Below, one piece after another: positions 1 to 8,273 of a stretch of 40,287 nucleotides of DNA. The notes under the pieces were generated by a model. The model saw only the letters and a program-made list of their open reading frames with translations. It ran no database searches and was not told the origin of the DNA. This DNA comes from Lentisphaeria bacterium. Its GTDB lineage: Bacteria > Verrucomicrobiota > Lentisphaeria > Victivallales > Victivallaceae. The translations under genes and the position numbers were made by a program. The stretch is taken from positions 1-40,287 of the forward strand of contig JAFTUS010000047.1 of NCBI GenBank assembly GCA_017466125.1. Direction: 5' to 3'. Numbering within the stretch: the stretch's first letter is position 1; the number at the start of each line of letters is the position of its first letter.

Positions 1-92
1 CAGTTCAATCAGCGTGAACGCTGATTGAGTGAAGATGTGAAGATGTGAAGAACTTGACTGCGTCAAGCGTGAAGTGCGCCCTGCCGGGCGTA
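1..92. repeat. Hairpin cluster 1 with TGAAG spacers
   Basis: Three perfect hairpins follow each other: TCAATCAGCG/CGCTGATTGA with loop TGAA (5-28), CTTGAC/GTCAAG with loop TGC (53-67) and CGCCC/GGGCG with loop TGCC (77-90). They are separated by short spacers containing GTGAAG, and ATGTGAAG is repeated directly at 35-50. No gene is visible. The design matches the cluster at 159-266. Confidence 0.8.
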
Positions 93-158
93 AGGATGTG
101 TTGATTTTATTACTCTTTTTGGAACCACACAAAAACTGTGCTGTTACTACCAATAGCT

Positions 159-269
159 CGATCAACGTGAACGCTGATCGAATGAAGCACGGCTTCGCCG
201 TATGAAGCATTTTCCTGCGGAAAATATGAAGCACCCCGTTGGGGCATGAAGCACTTGCTTCGCAAGCAT
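159..269. repeat. Regular hairpin array with ATGAAGCA spacers
   Basis: Five hairpins in a row: CGATCAACG/CGCTGATCG with loop TGAA and one mismatch (159-180), ACGGC/GCCGT (189-201), ATTTTCC/GGAAAAT (209-225), CCCC/GGGG (234-244) and CTTGC/GCAAG (254-266). The last four have 3-base loops (TTC, TGC, GTT, TTC). Each hairpin is followed by ATGAAGCA or ATGAAGCAC, so the spacers are constant while the stems differ completely. A T-rich run follows at 279-295. This is the reverse of a CRISPR layout, because the constant part is 8 bases and the variable part is self-complementary. Confidence 0.85.
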
Positions 270-348
270 AATAAGGCATTTTTTTATTCTCTTTTTTCAG
301 GTAATACAACGGCAAAACACCTGTTTGACAAGTTTTACCCACCAAGAG

Positions 349-494
349 TTCAATAAGCGTAAACGCTGCCCGGGGAGTCCAGAGGGGAGCCCCGCCCCCT
401 CTGGTGGCGGCAGTCAGCGAGGCCGACGTTCGGCGTCGCCGCCATATACCTGCCTTTTCTTTGCCTACTTTCTTTTCCCGCTGAAAAGAAAGTA
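349..494. repeat. Hairpin cluster 3 (nested palindromes)
   Basis: The left edge again carries a TTCAATnAGCG-like arm (AGCG/CGCT, 356-367), as in clusters 1 and 2. Then follow CCAGAGGGG/CCCCTCTGG (379-404), a nested structure TGGCGGC/GCCGCCA (405-444) that encloses GCCGA/TCGGC (422-434), and a perfect 12-bp stem TACTTTCTTTTC/GAAAAGAAAGTA with loop CCGCT (466-494). The segment GAGGCCGACGTTCGGC also occurs inside the dispersed element near 16030. The open frame through this stretch is Ser/Arg/Pro-rich and has no ribosome binding site, so it is not called a gene. Confidence 0.8.
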
Positions 495-547
495 CGGTGA
501 GGGTAAAGTGTTTTTTCATTTCTATTCTCCTTATTTATGGGGTTAAT

Positions 548-1606
548 TCAAATTTTCCGCATTGTTTTTCCGCGTTGAAATAATGGAGGCAGCAGGATCG
601 GAGTATAATCACTGATATCCTGTTTCTGCTCAAAATTTTGAATAATTTTCAATAACTCTTCTGCAAGCCGGACCGTATCGGTGGTTACTGCACTGATGGG
701 GATGAAACATTTTCCGGTTTCTCCTTCGGTATCGCAGGCAAAAATATTGATTTTTTCCGGGCAGAGTTTCTGTTCCAGCAAATCGCATACGATCAATTCT
801 ATTTTTTCATCCGAAGTTATAAACAATCCGTCAAATCCACGCATCGGCAACATACTTACATAGTGGTGCATGACTTCCACATATCGCCAGAAAGAGGCGG
901 GGTAACCGAACTCCTCCACTTGGATTTTTGATTTTTTTATTTCTTTGATAAAGGCTTGGGCGCGGATTTGCTGGTGTGTGCCGAGATCGACTGGTCTGTT
1001 GGACTTATTATAGATCACTGCAACTTTTTTGCTGCCGGAATCTTTCAATGCCTGTGCGGCAAGTTGACCGATTTTGACATCGTCAATAGAAATGATTGGT
1101 TTTTTCTCTGCCGGCAAAAGAGGATCCAGAAGAACAATTTCTTTAGCGGCAGATTGAACGATTTCAAACAGATGAGTTGGCATTGCTGTTACAAAAAGAA
1201 GATCATAGGAGGATACTGCCTGTTTGATCTCTTCGGCGGAATGTTCTTCCGGGTCCAGCAATAAAAGTTCGATATCAACTTGCCTGGATTTACTTTGGCG
1301 TTGAAGTACGATCCAGTTGTTATAATAGGTTTGGTACCAGAAGGATTGACTGAAACTGTGTCCGCTGACAACATAGGCATAACGGTATTTCTGCCGGGAC
1401 GGAGAAAAAATCTTGGTTGCTCTTTTTTCCCGGTAGATAAGTTTTTCATCTTCCAGTTGTTTGAGAACTTTCCGCAGGGTACTGCGGCAAATATCAAACT
1501 CCAACATCAGTTCCCGTTCGCCGGGCAAAAGCAAATTACCCTTCCGTCTTTGAGTATAAATCCGGTCACGCAATGCTTCTAACGCTATTTGAAATTTCGG
1601 AGCCAT
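548..1606 (-). CDS. GntR-headed, LacI-type sugar-responsive transcription regulator
   Basis: A DNA-binding repressor or activator with a GntR winged helix (about residues 5-70; motif LLPGERELMLEFDICRSTLR) joined to a LacI/periplasmic-binding-type ligand domain (about 80-350, with the family-like stretches VAVIYNKSN and GFDGLFITSDE). Such hybrids bind a sugar in the C-terminal domain. A GTG at 1645 would extend the frame by 13 residues, but that codon lies inside a good promoter. The ATG at 1606, with AAAAGG upstream, is therefore preferred and gives 352 residues. Operator-like palindromes flank the promoter, which suggests autoregulation. The likely targets are the hydrolase genes to the right; that is inference. 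Confidence 0.85.
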   Translation of the reverse strand: MAPKFQIALEALRDRIYTQRRKGNLLLPGERELMLEFDICRSTLRKVLKQLEDEKLIYREKRATKIFSPSRQKYRYAYVVSGHSFSQSFWYQTYYNNWIVLQRQSKSRQVDIELLLLDPEEHSAEEIKQAVSSYDLLFVTAMPTHLFEIVQSAAKEIVLLDPLLPAEKKPIISIDDVKIGQLAAQALKDSGSKKVAVIYNKSNRPVDLGTHQQIRAQAFIKEIKKSKIQVEEFGYPASFWRYVEVMHHYVSMLPMRGFDGLFITSDEKIELIVCDLLEQKLCPEKINIFACDTEGETGKCFIPISAVTTDTVRLAEELLKIIQNFEQKQDISDYTPILLPPLFQRGKTMRKI

Positions 1607-1610
1607 TTTA

Positions 1611-1678
1611 TATACCTTTTGGGTTGATTTGTTATACTGTATCACTTTAAATATATTTTGTCAATACCAAAAGGTATA
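1611..1678 (-). promoter_or_regulatory. Promoter framed by two operator-like palindromes
   Basis: Reading the minus strand, -35 TTGACA (1659-1664) and -10 TACAGT (1636-1641) are 17 bp apart. TACCAAAAGGTA (1665-1676, inverted arms TACC/GGTA) abuts the -35 box on its upstream side. The related TACCTTTTGGGT (1613-1624) lies between the -10 box and the start codon. The 12-bp stretch TATACCTTTTGG (1611-1622) is the exact inverted copy of CCAAAAGGTATA (1667-1678). This is the expected arrangement for self-repression by the adjacent regulator. Confidence 0.7.
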
Positions 1679-1723
1679 TTTTTTAAATAAATTTTTTCGA
1701 TGAAACTGAAAACTGAATTTTAT

Positions 1724-1906
1724 TCACTCTCCGGGGCGGTGTACGCGCGGATTTTTTTTAGTACACAGCCTTTCAATTAAGTTGTTTCTGCGGCAGTCCG
1801 AAAAATTGGTAGGGTACGACCATTGCCGGGCAAATTCCCGGGCGGTTCCGCGTCCGATACGTCCTGCGGCTCCGGTAATAACTGCAGTTCGGTTGTTGAA
1901 AGTCAT
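1724..1906 (-). pseudogene. Broken short-chain dehydrogenase/reductase, N-terminal fragment
   Basis: An ATG at 1906 preceded by TAGGAGGACT opens a protein starting MTFNNRTAVITGAAGRIG. This is the N-terminal strand-helix of an SDR enzyme with the TGxxGxIG dinucleotide-binding motif. The SDR likeness stops after about 32 residues (EFARQ); normal SDRs have about 250. The rest is out of frame or foreign and ends with the sequence of the hairpin element terminus (1742-1773). The gene is therefore a remnant, probably cut by insertion or deletion at that element. Confidence 0.7.
1742..1773. repeat. Terminal fragment of the dispersed hairpin element (copy 3)
   Basis: TACGCGCGGATTTTTTT followed by TTTAGTACACAGCCTTT matches the right end of copy 2 (33188-33232) except for a 12-base gap. 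It lies exactly where the dehydrogenase reading frame is lost. Confidence 0.6.
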
Positions 1907-2126
1907 AAGCAGTCCTCCTATGTTTTGGGTTCTTTGCTTAATATACCGCAAAAAAGAAAAAACATCAATAATATGAAACTGCGGATTTATTGTAATTTTA
2001 CACTTTATAAGGAAGTGCGGAATAAACTTTTTTGAACAGAAAAAACGTTTTAGGATTTGAAAAATAATTCAAGTAACTGTATTGTAAAAGAGGTAAAAAT
2101 AATTTCAGAATGGATCAGCGAAAAAC

Positions 2127-3002
2127 ATGAAACGCAAGCACTCCTACCGTACTTTCGGAAATGAACGGAAAGTTCAAATTTCAAGAACTGATATTGATTT
2201 TCAATATCTGAAAACCATGCCTGCGTTTTTTCCTTTTACAGTAGAAAAAAGCGTTAGATACGGACATTTTGCCTTTCAGGAAGAGTACAGTTTTTATGCG
2301 TTGCTGATTATGCTTGAAGATGGAGAATTGCTTTATCAATGCAACGGCAAAACGATTTTATTGAAACCCGGCATGGTTCTTTTCATTCCGAGCGGAGCAA
2401 CATACAGTTTTTCCACCACCTCATCGGCATTTTACCAAAAAAACGTCGTGGAATTCGGTGGCAAGGAGATTGTGTCTGTCTGTAATTTGCTTGAAATAAA
2501 TCATTTTTCAGCATTTACTCCTGATGACAGTTTGTCGTATTTGAGGGCAGTCGAAGCATTGAGAGAGATTATGGGGAAAAAAGATGCCGCATTACCGAAA
2601 ATACTCAGCCATGCCTTTGAATTGCTGGTGATGTTTTCTATACAAAGCCGTGAGGCACAGACCAAAAGTTCTCTCTGGGAACGGGCAAAATATCTTTTAG
2701 GCAGCGACCTTGAGAAAAAACTTCTTTTGCCGGATGCCGCAAAAAGTTTGAAAATAAGTCTTTCATCATTGAACCGTCTTTTCCAAACCAATTTGGGAGA
2801 ACCTCCACTGAAGTATCGCAATATATGTCGGTTGAATGCTGCCAAAGATTTGTTGCGTCACAGTAATCTGTCCATAAAAGAAATTGCAGAAAAGGTCGGT
2901 TTTTGTAATCAATTTTACTTTTCCAGTGAGTTTCAAAGATACATCGGTGAATCTCCGTCAAATTATCGCAGACATTTTGTAAAAGACTTGGCAAATGAAT
3001 GA
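2127..3002 (+). CDS. AraC-family transcription regulator with cupin sensor
   Basis: 291 residues. The N-terminal half (about 55-110) looks like a cupin sugar-sensing domain: ALLIMLEDGELLYQ, then KPGMVLFIPSG. The C-terminal 100 residues hold the two AraC helix-turn-helix units: LPDAAKSLKISLSSLNRLF and, after an arginine-rich linker, IKEIAEKVGFCNQFYFSSEF followed by GESPSNYRR. There is no strong ribosome binding site before the ATG. The gene lies 140 bp upstream of, and in the same direction as, the secreted hydrolase at 3143, which is the probable target. Confidence 0.9.
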   Translation: MKRKHSYRTFGNERKVQISRTDIDFQYLKTMPAFFPFTVEKSVRYGHFAFQEEYSFYALLIMLEDGELLYQCNGKTILLKPGMVLFIPSGATYSFSTTSSAFYQKNVVEFGGKEIVSVCNLLEINHFSAFTPDDSLSYLRAVEALREIMGKKDAALPKILSHAFELLVMFSIQSREAQTKSSLWERAKYLLGSDLEKKLLLPDAAKSLKISLSSLNRLFQTNLGEPPLKYRNICRLNAAKDLLRHSNLSIKEIAEKVGFCNQFYFSSEFQRYIGESPSNYRRHFVKDLANE

Positions 3003-3142
3003 TAATTTGATATTTTTATTGAAAAATGTATATCTTTTGACATAATTACGTATATAATATCTTAGCAGATAATTGCATTTCCGATAAAACTATGATATAT
3101 TTCCTTATCAAAACCAAAACATTGTAGAGAAGGGAATTTTGT

Positions 3143-6100
3143 ATGAAGTTTTTTCTGAATTGTCTTTTGTTGGGCGTTTGTATTCTGTGCCGCGGTGAAA
3201 TACAATTGGACCGGAATGGCAGATTGTTGTTTGATGGCTCCGGAGAATATCTTGAAGTAGATTATGCCGGAATAAAGTGGAAAAATTTTACCCGGATAAA
3301 TTCAAAAAATTTTGATGCAAAACTTTCCCGCAATAAAAATAATACCCGGATGTATGGGAAATGGTATACGAAAGATGGTGTGATTTTCGACTGTGATTTG
3401 CAGTTGTCTGCGAAAAGCGGCGGTAAAAAAGAGTACAGCCTTGATTTGCAGACCCGGGAAATGGTTGAGGTCGCGGTATTGGCTCCGGTCATTCTGTTGA
3501 AAACGACCGGCCAGAAAAGAGTACTTCTTTTGGATGATAAAAGAATTGTTCTGCCGGAAACGCTGGGCGCACGGACACTGTTGGACGAGAAGACCCCACG
3601 GGAACATACACTCGTTTTTCAGTCCGGTAAAGAGACATATACCGTCAGCGGCAGATTTGCTGTCCGTATTCAGGATAACCGTTACTATAAACAGCAGAAT
3701 TTTTCCATTTCGCTGATCCCGTCAGAAAACAAAACATTCCAAAAACTTTTGGTGAAATTAAATATCGATTGTGTACAGGAAAAGTTCACTCTTATCGATT
3801 TGAAAAAATCAGCCAATATGGGATTTTATGACAAAGTCCCCGATGACGGGAAAGGCGGTTGGACGGATCAGGGGCCTTCTGCGGATTTAGCTCAAATTTC
3901 CACCGGAAAGCAGAATGTTAAAGGTGTTCCGTTTGAAATTATAGTTCCTGCTGAAAATGCGGGCCGTTCATGCCTTGTATTATGCAATCCGGAGTTTCGC
4001 AGTTATCCGTCGGTACAACCGGTTGTATGCCGGGGAAAAAGCGGTGCTTTTCTCTATTTGCTCCATGCGTCGGCATGGCCTGGCAAACCCGGTTCGGTGA
4101 CAGGTAAAATAGAAGTCCGTTATGCAGATGGTTCGGAGGAAACGATTCCGGTAAAAAGTGCAGTCGATTGCGGCAACTGGTGGCGACCGACTGATTTGGA
4201 TAATGGTCAAACCGGTATGGTATTTCAAAAGAATAATGATACTTTCGGCTTGTATCTTTCATGTTTTCCTCTTCAGAAGAAGGAACTTCATTCTCTTTGT
4301 TTCAAACCCGGAACTTCCGCTGTATGGATGATTGTCGGGGCAACTTTAGCGAATCAGAGGGTACTGAACGTTCCCGAAAAGGAACTTGTTATTACTGCCG
4401 GCAAAGATTGGGCTGAATTACCTACTGGAAATACCATCCTTACCAATTCACCCCTTGACTTGAGTTTTATGCTGGATGCTCCCGCCGGAAAATATGGCAG
4501 GGTCATTGCCGGAAACGATGATTTCGTTTTTGAAAAAAAACCGTCACAAAAGATCCGTTTTAATGGCGTGAATCTTTGTAATCAGCATCTCTTTATGCCC
4601 CGGAATACTGTGGATGCTATTGTGGACCGTATCTGTAAAATGGGATACAATTCGGTACGTTTTCACCACATAGACCGGAAAATTCTTGAGCCCAAAGCCA
4701 ATAATTCATTTACATTTGATCCCCGCCGGGTGGATGAGTTGAATTATCTTTTTGCGCAATGTAAGGAGAAGGGGCTTTATATAACAATCGATCTTTTCAG
4801 TATGCGTCCGCTGAAGGAAGGTGATGGAGTAAAAGAGTTTCCCCGCAGCCATGGCGGACAGGAGATGAAAGTGCTGATCCCGCTTTTCAAAGGAGCCATG
4901 GATTCCTGGAAGCGTTATGCCCGGCAACTGCTGGCGTTGAAAAATCCCTATACCGGTTTGACTTGGGGGGAGGACCCTGCACTTTTTTCTTTGAATCTTA
5001 TCAACGAGGCTTCACTGCCGGCACAATATACACGGTATCCTCATTTGCTGAAAATCGTTCGCAATGCCTGGGCGGAGGATTTGAAAAGCCACGGAATGGA
5101 AGTGCCGGCAGACAGGGGGGAGGCGCAGAAATCCCTGATGGATTATCTGCTCCGGAAGGAGGCGGAAGCATTGGATGAAATGATTCGTTTCGTCCGGGAG
5201 GAACTTCGTTATAAAGGACTAATTACCAATTATAACTATGATGCCTGGTACTACCAGGCCCCGTTGCGGGAAAAACTTGATTTTGTGGATGTTCACAGTT
5301 ATCTTGATCATCCAACTTATCCCCGCAATAAGTGGAAATTGCCCGCCTATTACCGGCAGGTTTCTTCGCTGGAGGAGTTTGCTTCAGAACCCGGCCGTCT
5401 TGCCGGAGCAAGAGAAATGGGAAAGCCCTATATGATTTCAGAGGCCCAATTTTGCAACCCCAATATTTACCGCAGTGAATATGGCACTCTTTGGGCGGCA
5501 GTTCTTGCCCTGCAGGGCTATAACGCCTGTTTTCGTTTCAGTTACGGGGATACGTTTGAATTCCGTTCTCCACGTTTTTTTGCCTTGGATAATGAACCGG
5601 TATCGCAACTTACAGAAAAGATGATGAGTTTCCTTTTTGTACGGGGAGATATTGCATCAGCAAAAACGGCTGTCGCAGTTAATTGGGGGCCGCGGGAAGT
5701 TGCGGCATTGCGTACACTGCATGCCGCATATCCGGCGGACTTCCGCAAATTGATTCTTTATGGCAAGGTAGGTTCTCTGCGTTCCGGGAAACGTATACCG
5801 GGGGTGGTTTCTCTCGGTACAGAAAAGGTGTGGGAAGAAAATTTGCCTGAAGATTGGAAAAAGGCTCTCGCTGCGATTCGTAACGGACGGCCCGTAACCA
5901 GTTCAACCGGTGAAATCGTTTGGGAACCTGCTGTCCGCCGGGTAAAGATCATAACACCCCGTTCTGAAGCGTTTTCTTTGGAGAAGGGGGCGGTCAAAGG
6001 TGATATTCTGACCGTCGAACAGGTGAAGTGCTTTACAACAATTTCTCTTCATGCCCGAAAAAAGATTTCGTTGAAAGAAAGTGATGATATGCTGCTTTTC

Positions 6101-6370
6101 CATATACCCAACACTGCCGCAACCGGGATGCGTTTCAGCAATACTTCAAAGAATCTGCTTGAAGACTGGGGTAAATTACCGCTGCTGGTGCAAAGGGATA
6201 AACCATTTGTAACAATAAAACATCCGCTTGCCGGAAAATTACAGGTATTTTCCTTGAACTGGGACGGCAGTGTAAAAGAAAAAATTCCGGTTTCGGTCCA
6301 AGGCGAAAAATTACGCTTTTGTGCCGATAGCGGTAAAGGGGTAATGATGTATCATATTACGATCAGGTGA
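3143..6370 (+). CDS. Large secreted clan GH-A glycoside hydrolase (GH5-like)
   Basis: 1075 residues. Residues 1-18 form a signal peptide (MKFFLNCLLLGVCILCRG). The first 450 residues look like beta-sandwich accessory domains. A TIM barrel begins at about residue 475 with FNGVNLCNQHLF, followed by MGYNSVRFHHID. E622 in SLNLINEAS is the likely acid/base and E767 in MISEAQF the likely nucleophile, as in clan GH-A retaining enzymes; the C-terminus is another beta domain. The start has AAGGGA 8 bases upstream. The substrate cannot be read from the sequence. The next gene starts 4 bp after the stop and its ribosome binding site overlaps that stop, so the two are co-translated. Assignment to an exact GH family is uncertain. 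Confidence 0.8.
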   Translation: MKFFLNCLLLGVCILCRGEIQLDRNGRLLFDGSGEYLEVDYAGIKWKNFTRINSKNFDAKLSRNKNNTRMYGKWYTKDGVIFDCDLQLSAKSGGKKEYSLDLQTREMVEVAVLAPVILLKTTGQKRVLLLDDKRIVLPETLGARTLLDEKTPREHTLVFQSGKETYTVSGRFAVRIQDNRYYKQQNFSISLIPSENKTFQKLLVKLNIDCVQEKFTLIDLKKSANMGFYDKVPDDGKGGWTDQGPSADLAQISTGKQNVKGVPFEIIVPAENAGRSCLVLCNPEFRSYPSVQPVVCRGKSGAFLYLLHASAWPGKPGSVTGKIEVRYADGSEETIPVKSAVDCGNWWRPTDLDNGQTGMVFQKNNDTFGLYLSCFPLQKKELHSLCFKPGTSAVWMIVGATLANQRVLNVPEKELVITAGKDWAELPTGNTILTNSPLDLSFMLDAPAGKYGRVIAGNDDFVFEKKPSQKIRFNGVNLCNQHLFMPRNTVDAIVDRICKMGYNSVRFHHIDRKILEPKANNSFTFDPRRVDELNYLFAQCKEKGLYITIDLFSMRPLKEGDGVKEFPRSHGGQEMKVLIPLFKGAMDSWKRYARQLLALKNPYTGLTWGEDPALFSLNLINEASLPAQYTRYPHLLKIVRNAWAEDLKSHGMEVPADRGEAQKSLMDYLLRKEAEALDEMIRFVREELRYKGLITNYNYDAWYYQAPLREKLDFVDVHSYLDHPTYPRNKWKLPAYYRQVSSLEEFASEPGRLAGAREMGKPYMISEAQFCNPNIYRSEYGTLWAAVLALQGYNACFRFSYGDTFEFRSPRFFALDNEPVSQLTEKMMSFLFVRGDIASAKTAVAVNWGPREVAALRTLHAAYPADFRKLILYGKVGSLRSGKRIPGVVSLGTEKVWEENLPEDWKKALAAIRNGRPVTSSTGEIVWEPAVRRVKIITPRSEAFSLEKGAVKGDILTVEQVKCFTTISLHARKKISLKESDDMLLFHIPNTAATGMRFSNTSKNLLEDWGKLPLLVQRDKPFVTIKHPLAGKLQVFSLNWDGSVKEKIPVSVQGEKLRFCADSGKGVMMYHITIR

Positions 6371-6374
6371 ATGT

Positions 6375-8270
6375 ATGAAAAAAATAACGATTACAGAAAA
6401 AGATGCCGCTGCCCGTCGTCTTTCGCCGGCGGCAATAGGTAATGGAGATTTGTCTCTGGTTATCGATCACGAGGGGATGCAGCGCCAGAAAGAACCCGGA
6501 TACGGGATCATCAATCCGGGAATCCGCCGTGCCGGTTACCGTTACAACACTATGCGTGGAGAACTGATCCCCTTCGGATATTTTCTTACCGGAGATGGTG
6601 AACCGAAAGAAATACGTTCTTTTACCCAAAGTATTGATCCCGGCAATGGATTGGTGGAAAATGAGTGTATCTATACCGATGGAACTTTTGTTGCCGGGAG
6701 TTCGTTCTGTTGCTTGCATCGCAATATTCTCATTATCAGACGTAAGAGTTCGGAGCCGCTGACATTCCGTTACATGTACGCTCCGGAGAATGCCGCTGTC
6801 GAGTGGAAAAAGTCTGGCGAAATCCGCTTTCAGGTCAAAGGGATAAAAGATTTTTCCGGTGTGATCTATTTTCGTTTTGATGTTGAAACTGAAATGAAAC
6901 CAATTCCCGGAGGATTTTGCTGGGAAATCCCCGGGCGGGAGTTCAATTTGGTTATCGGTTATGATGACGAGGAGCAAGCCGCAGATGCGGACAGGCTTTT
7001 TTATGAGAGTTGTCAGGCATGGGCGGCGTATCACAGCGAGGGATTTGTAGCTTTGCCCGATGAACGTTTACAGCAGATTTACGATCTTTCGCAATACCAT
7101 TTGCGTATTTCTTCTACTGCATACGGGATGCCGACTGGAATTTATGATTCTCATTGGCATGGAAGATACTTTGCTTTTGATGAACATTTTACCTTTCAGG
7201 GCTTGATTACAAGCGGTCATGTGAGTACCGCCTTGAAAATCCCGGATTTCCGCAGTTCCATATACCGCTTTGCCCGTAAACGCATAGAGGGGGATGCGAA
7301 GGAGTGGAGCGAGACCGGTGTTATTCTTTACCCGTGGGAAACCAATGAAATTGGTGAAGAAAATTCACCCCGGGGTTTCTGGTACGATCATGTTTTTCAA
7401 ATCGCAAGTCTGGTTCTCAATGCCTACGATGCTTACCGCTATACAGGAGATTTGAAATCTTTGCGGGAGCGTTGGTATCCGGTGTTGGTCGGCAGTGTCG
7501 AATATCTGCGCAAATTTCATATCATACCGGGTGTCGATGGAACTTCAGAAATCGGGTGTTGTACCGACCTTGAACGGCTTGGCCCCATGAGGTACAATCC
7601 TTTTATGACGGCGTGTTCTGCGATTGCAGCACTGGAGGCAGCTGCTGTTTGTGCCTCCCTGCTGAATATCCATGATAAATATATTCCCGTCTGGCAGAAA
7701 ACAGCGAGGGAATTACGGAAAAATCTGCCCCGTTGCAAGGAGCGGTATATCGCCTATAAAAATTGTACGGAAGATGTTCATACCATTGGGCAGTTGGCAG
7801 GGATTTATCCTTATAAAGTGCTTACAATGTCAGATGTTCTGCAAGCCGGGGCATTCCGCGATTATACAAGTCGGCGCAACGTTTACGGAAATATGTATGA
7901 AAATGCTTCCGGCGGTATTTGTTCCTGGTATTTGAACTGGGAAAGTCTTGCTGAAAGTTGTATCGGCAATGGTGAACGGGCATGGGAAATCTTGAATGAA
8001 TTGGGAGATTCCACAGGATGTTTTGGCGAATTGTTTGAGCTTTATGCCAATGGCTTCCGTCCATGGTTTACTACTGCCGAGGGGGAAATGGTACACGCTG
8101 TCAACAATATGCTGCTGCAAATCGCTGCAGATGGTACGGCGCATGTCGCACCTGCAATTCCTGCAAAATGGAGTGAGTTTGCGTTCAAATTGCAAGGATA
8201 TAATGGGCAGAAAATTGAAGTAGAATCCCGTAAGGGTACTATAAAGACCAATATAATCAAAGGAGAATGA
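6375..8270 (+). CDS. (alpha/alpha)6-barrel glycoside hydrolase (GH65/GH95-like), cytosolic
   Basis: 631 residues without a signal peptide. The N-terminal 230 residues form a beta-sandwich type domain (LSPAAIGNGDLSLVIDHEG). The helical barrel starts near residue 235, with landmarks YGMPTGIYDSHWHGRYFAFD, PWETNEIGEE and GFWYDHVFQIASLVL. The C-terminal part ends with a short strand-rich domain (VAPAIPAKW, YNGQKIEVESRKG), as in six-hairpin glycosidases. Its place directly after the secreted GH-A enzyme suggests that it finishes imported oligosaccharides. Family-level assignment is inference; the catalytic acid was not identified with certainty. Confidence 0.7.
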   Translation: MKKITITEKDAAARRLSPAAIGNGDLSLVIDHEGMQRQKEPGYGIINPGIRRAGYRYNTMRGELIPFGYFLTGDGEPKEIRSFTQSIDPGNGLVENECIYTDGTFVAGSSFCCLHRNILIIRRKSSEPLTFRYMYAPENAAVEWKKSGEIRFQVKGIKDFSGVIYFRFDVETEMKPIPGGFCWEIPGREFNLVIGYDDEEQAADADRLFYESCQAWAAYHSEGFVALPDERLQQIYDLSQYHLRISSTAYGMPTGIYDSHWHGRYFAFDEHFTFQGLITSGHVSTALKIPDFRSSIYRFARKRIEGDAKEWSETGVILYPWETNEIGEENSPRGFWYDHVFQIASLVLNAYDAYRYTGDLKSLRERWYPVLVGSVEYLRKFHIIPGVDGTSEIGCCTDLERLGPMRYNPFMTACSAIAALEAAAVCASLLNIHDKYIPVWQKTARELRKNLPRCKERYIAYKNCTEDVHTIGQLAGIYPYKVLTMSDVLQAGAFRDYTSRRNVYGNMYENASGGICSWYLNWESLAESCIGNGERAWEILNELGDSTGCFGELFELYANGFRPWFTTAEGEMVHAVNNMLLQIAADGTAHVAPAIPAKWSEFAFKLQGYNGQKIEVESRKGTIKTNIIKGE

Positions 8271-8273
8271 ATT

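Noticed and set aside
159..269. CRISPR array
   Set aside because: The constant unit is only 8 bases, the variable units are self-complementary and of unequal length, and no cas gene is near.
325..546. 73-residue open frame inside the first intergenic region
   Set aside because: It runs through nested palindromes, has no ribosome binding site and encodes an arginine/serine/proline-rich low-complexity product.
3030..3060. TTGACA and TATAAT before the secreted hydrolase read as a promoter
   Set aside because: The two boxes are only 10 bp apart, too close for a sigma-70 promoter; no other convincing pair was found there.
6363..7034. 223-residue minus-strand open frame
   Set aside because: Antisense to the start of the (alpha/alpha)6 hydrolase and without recognisable domains.
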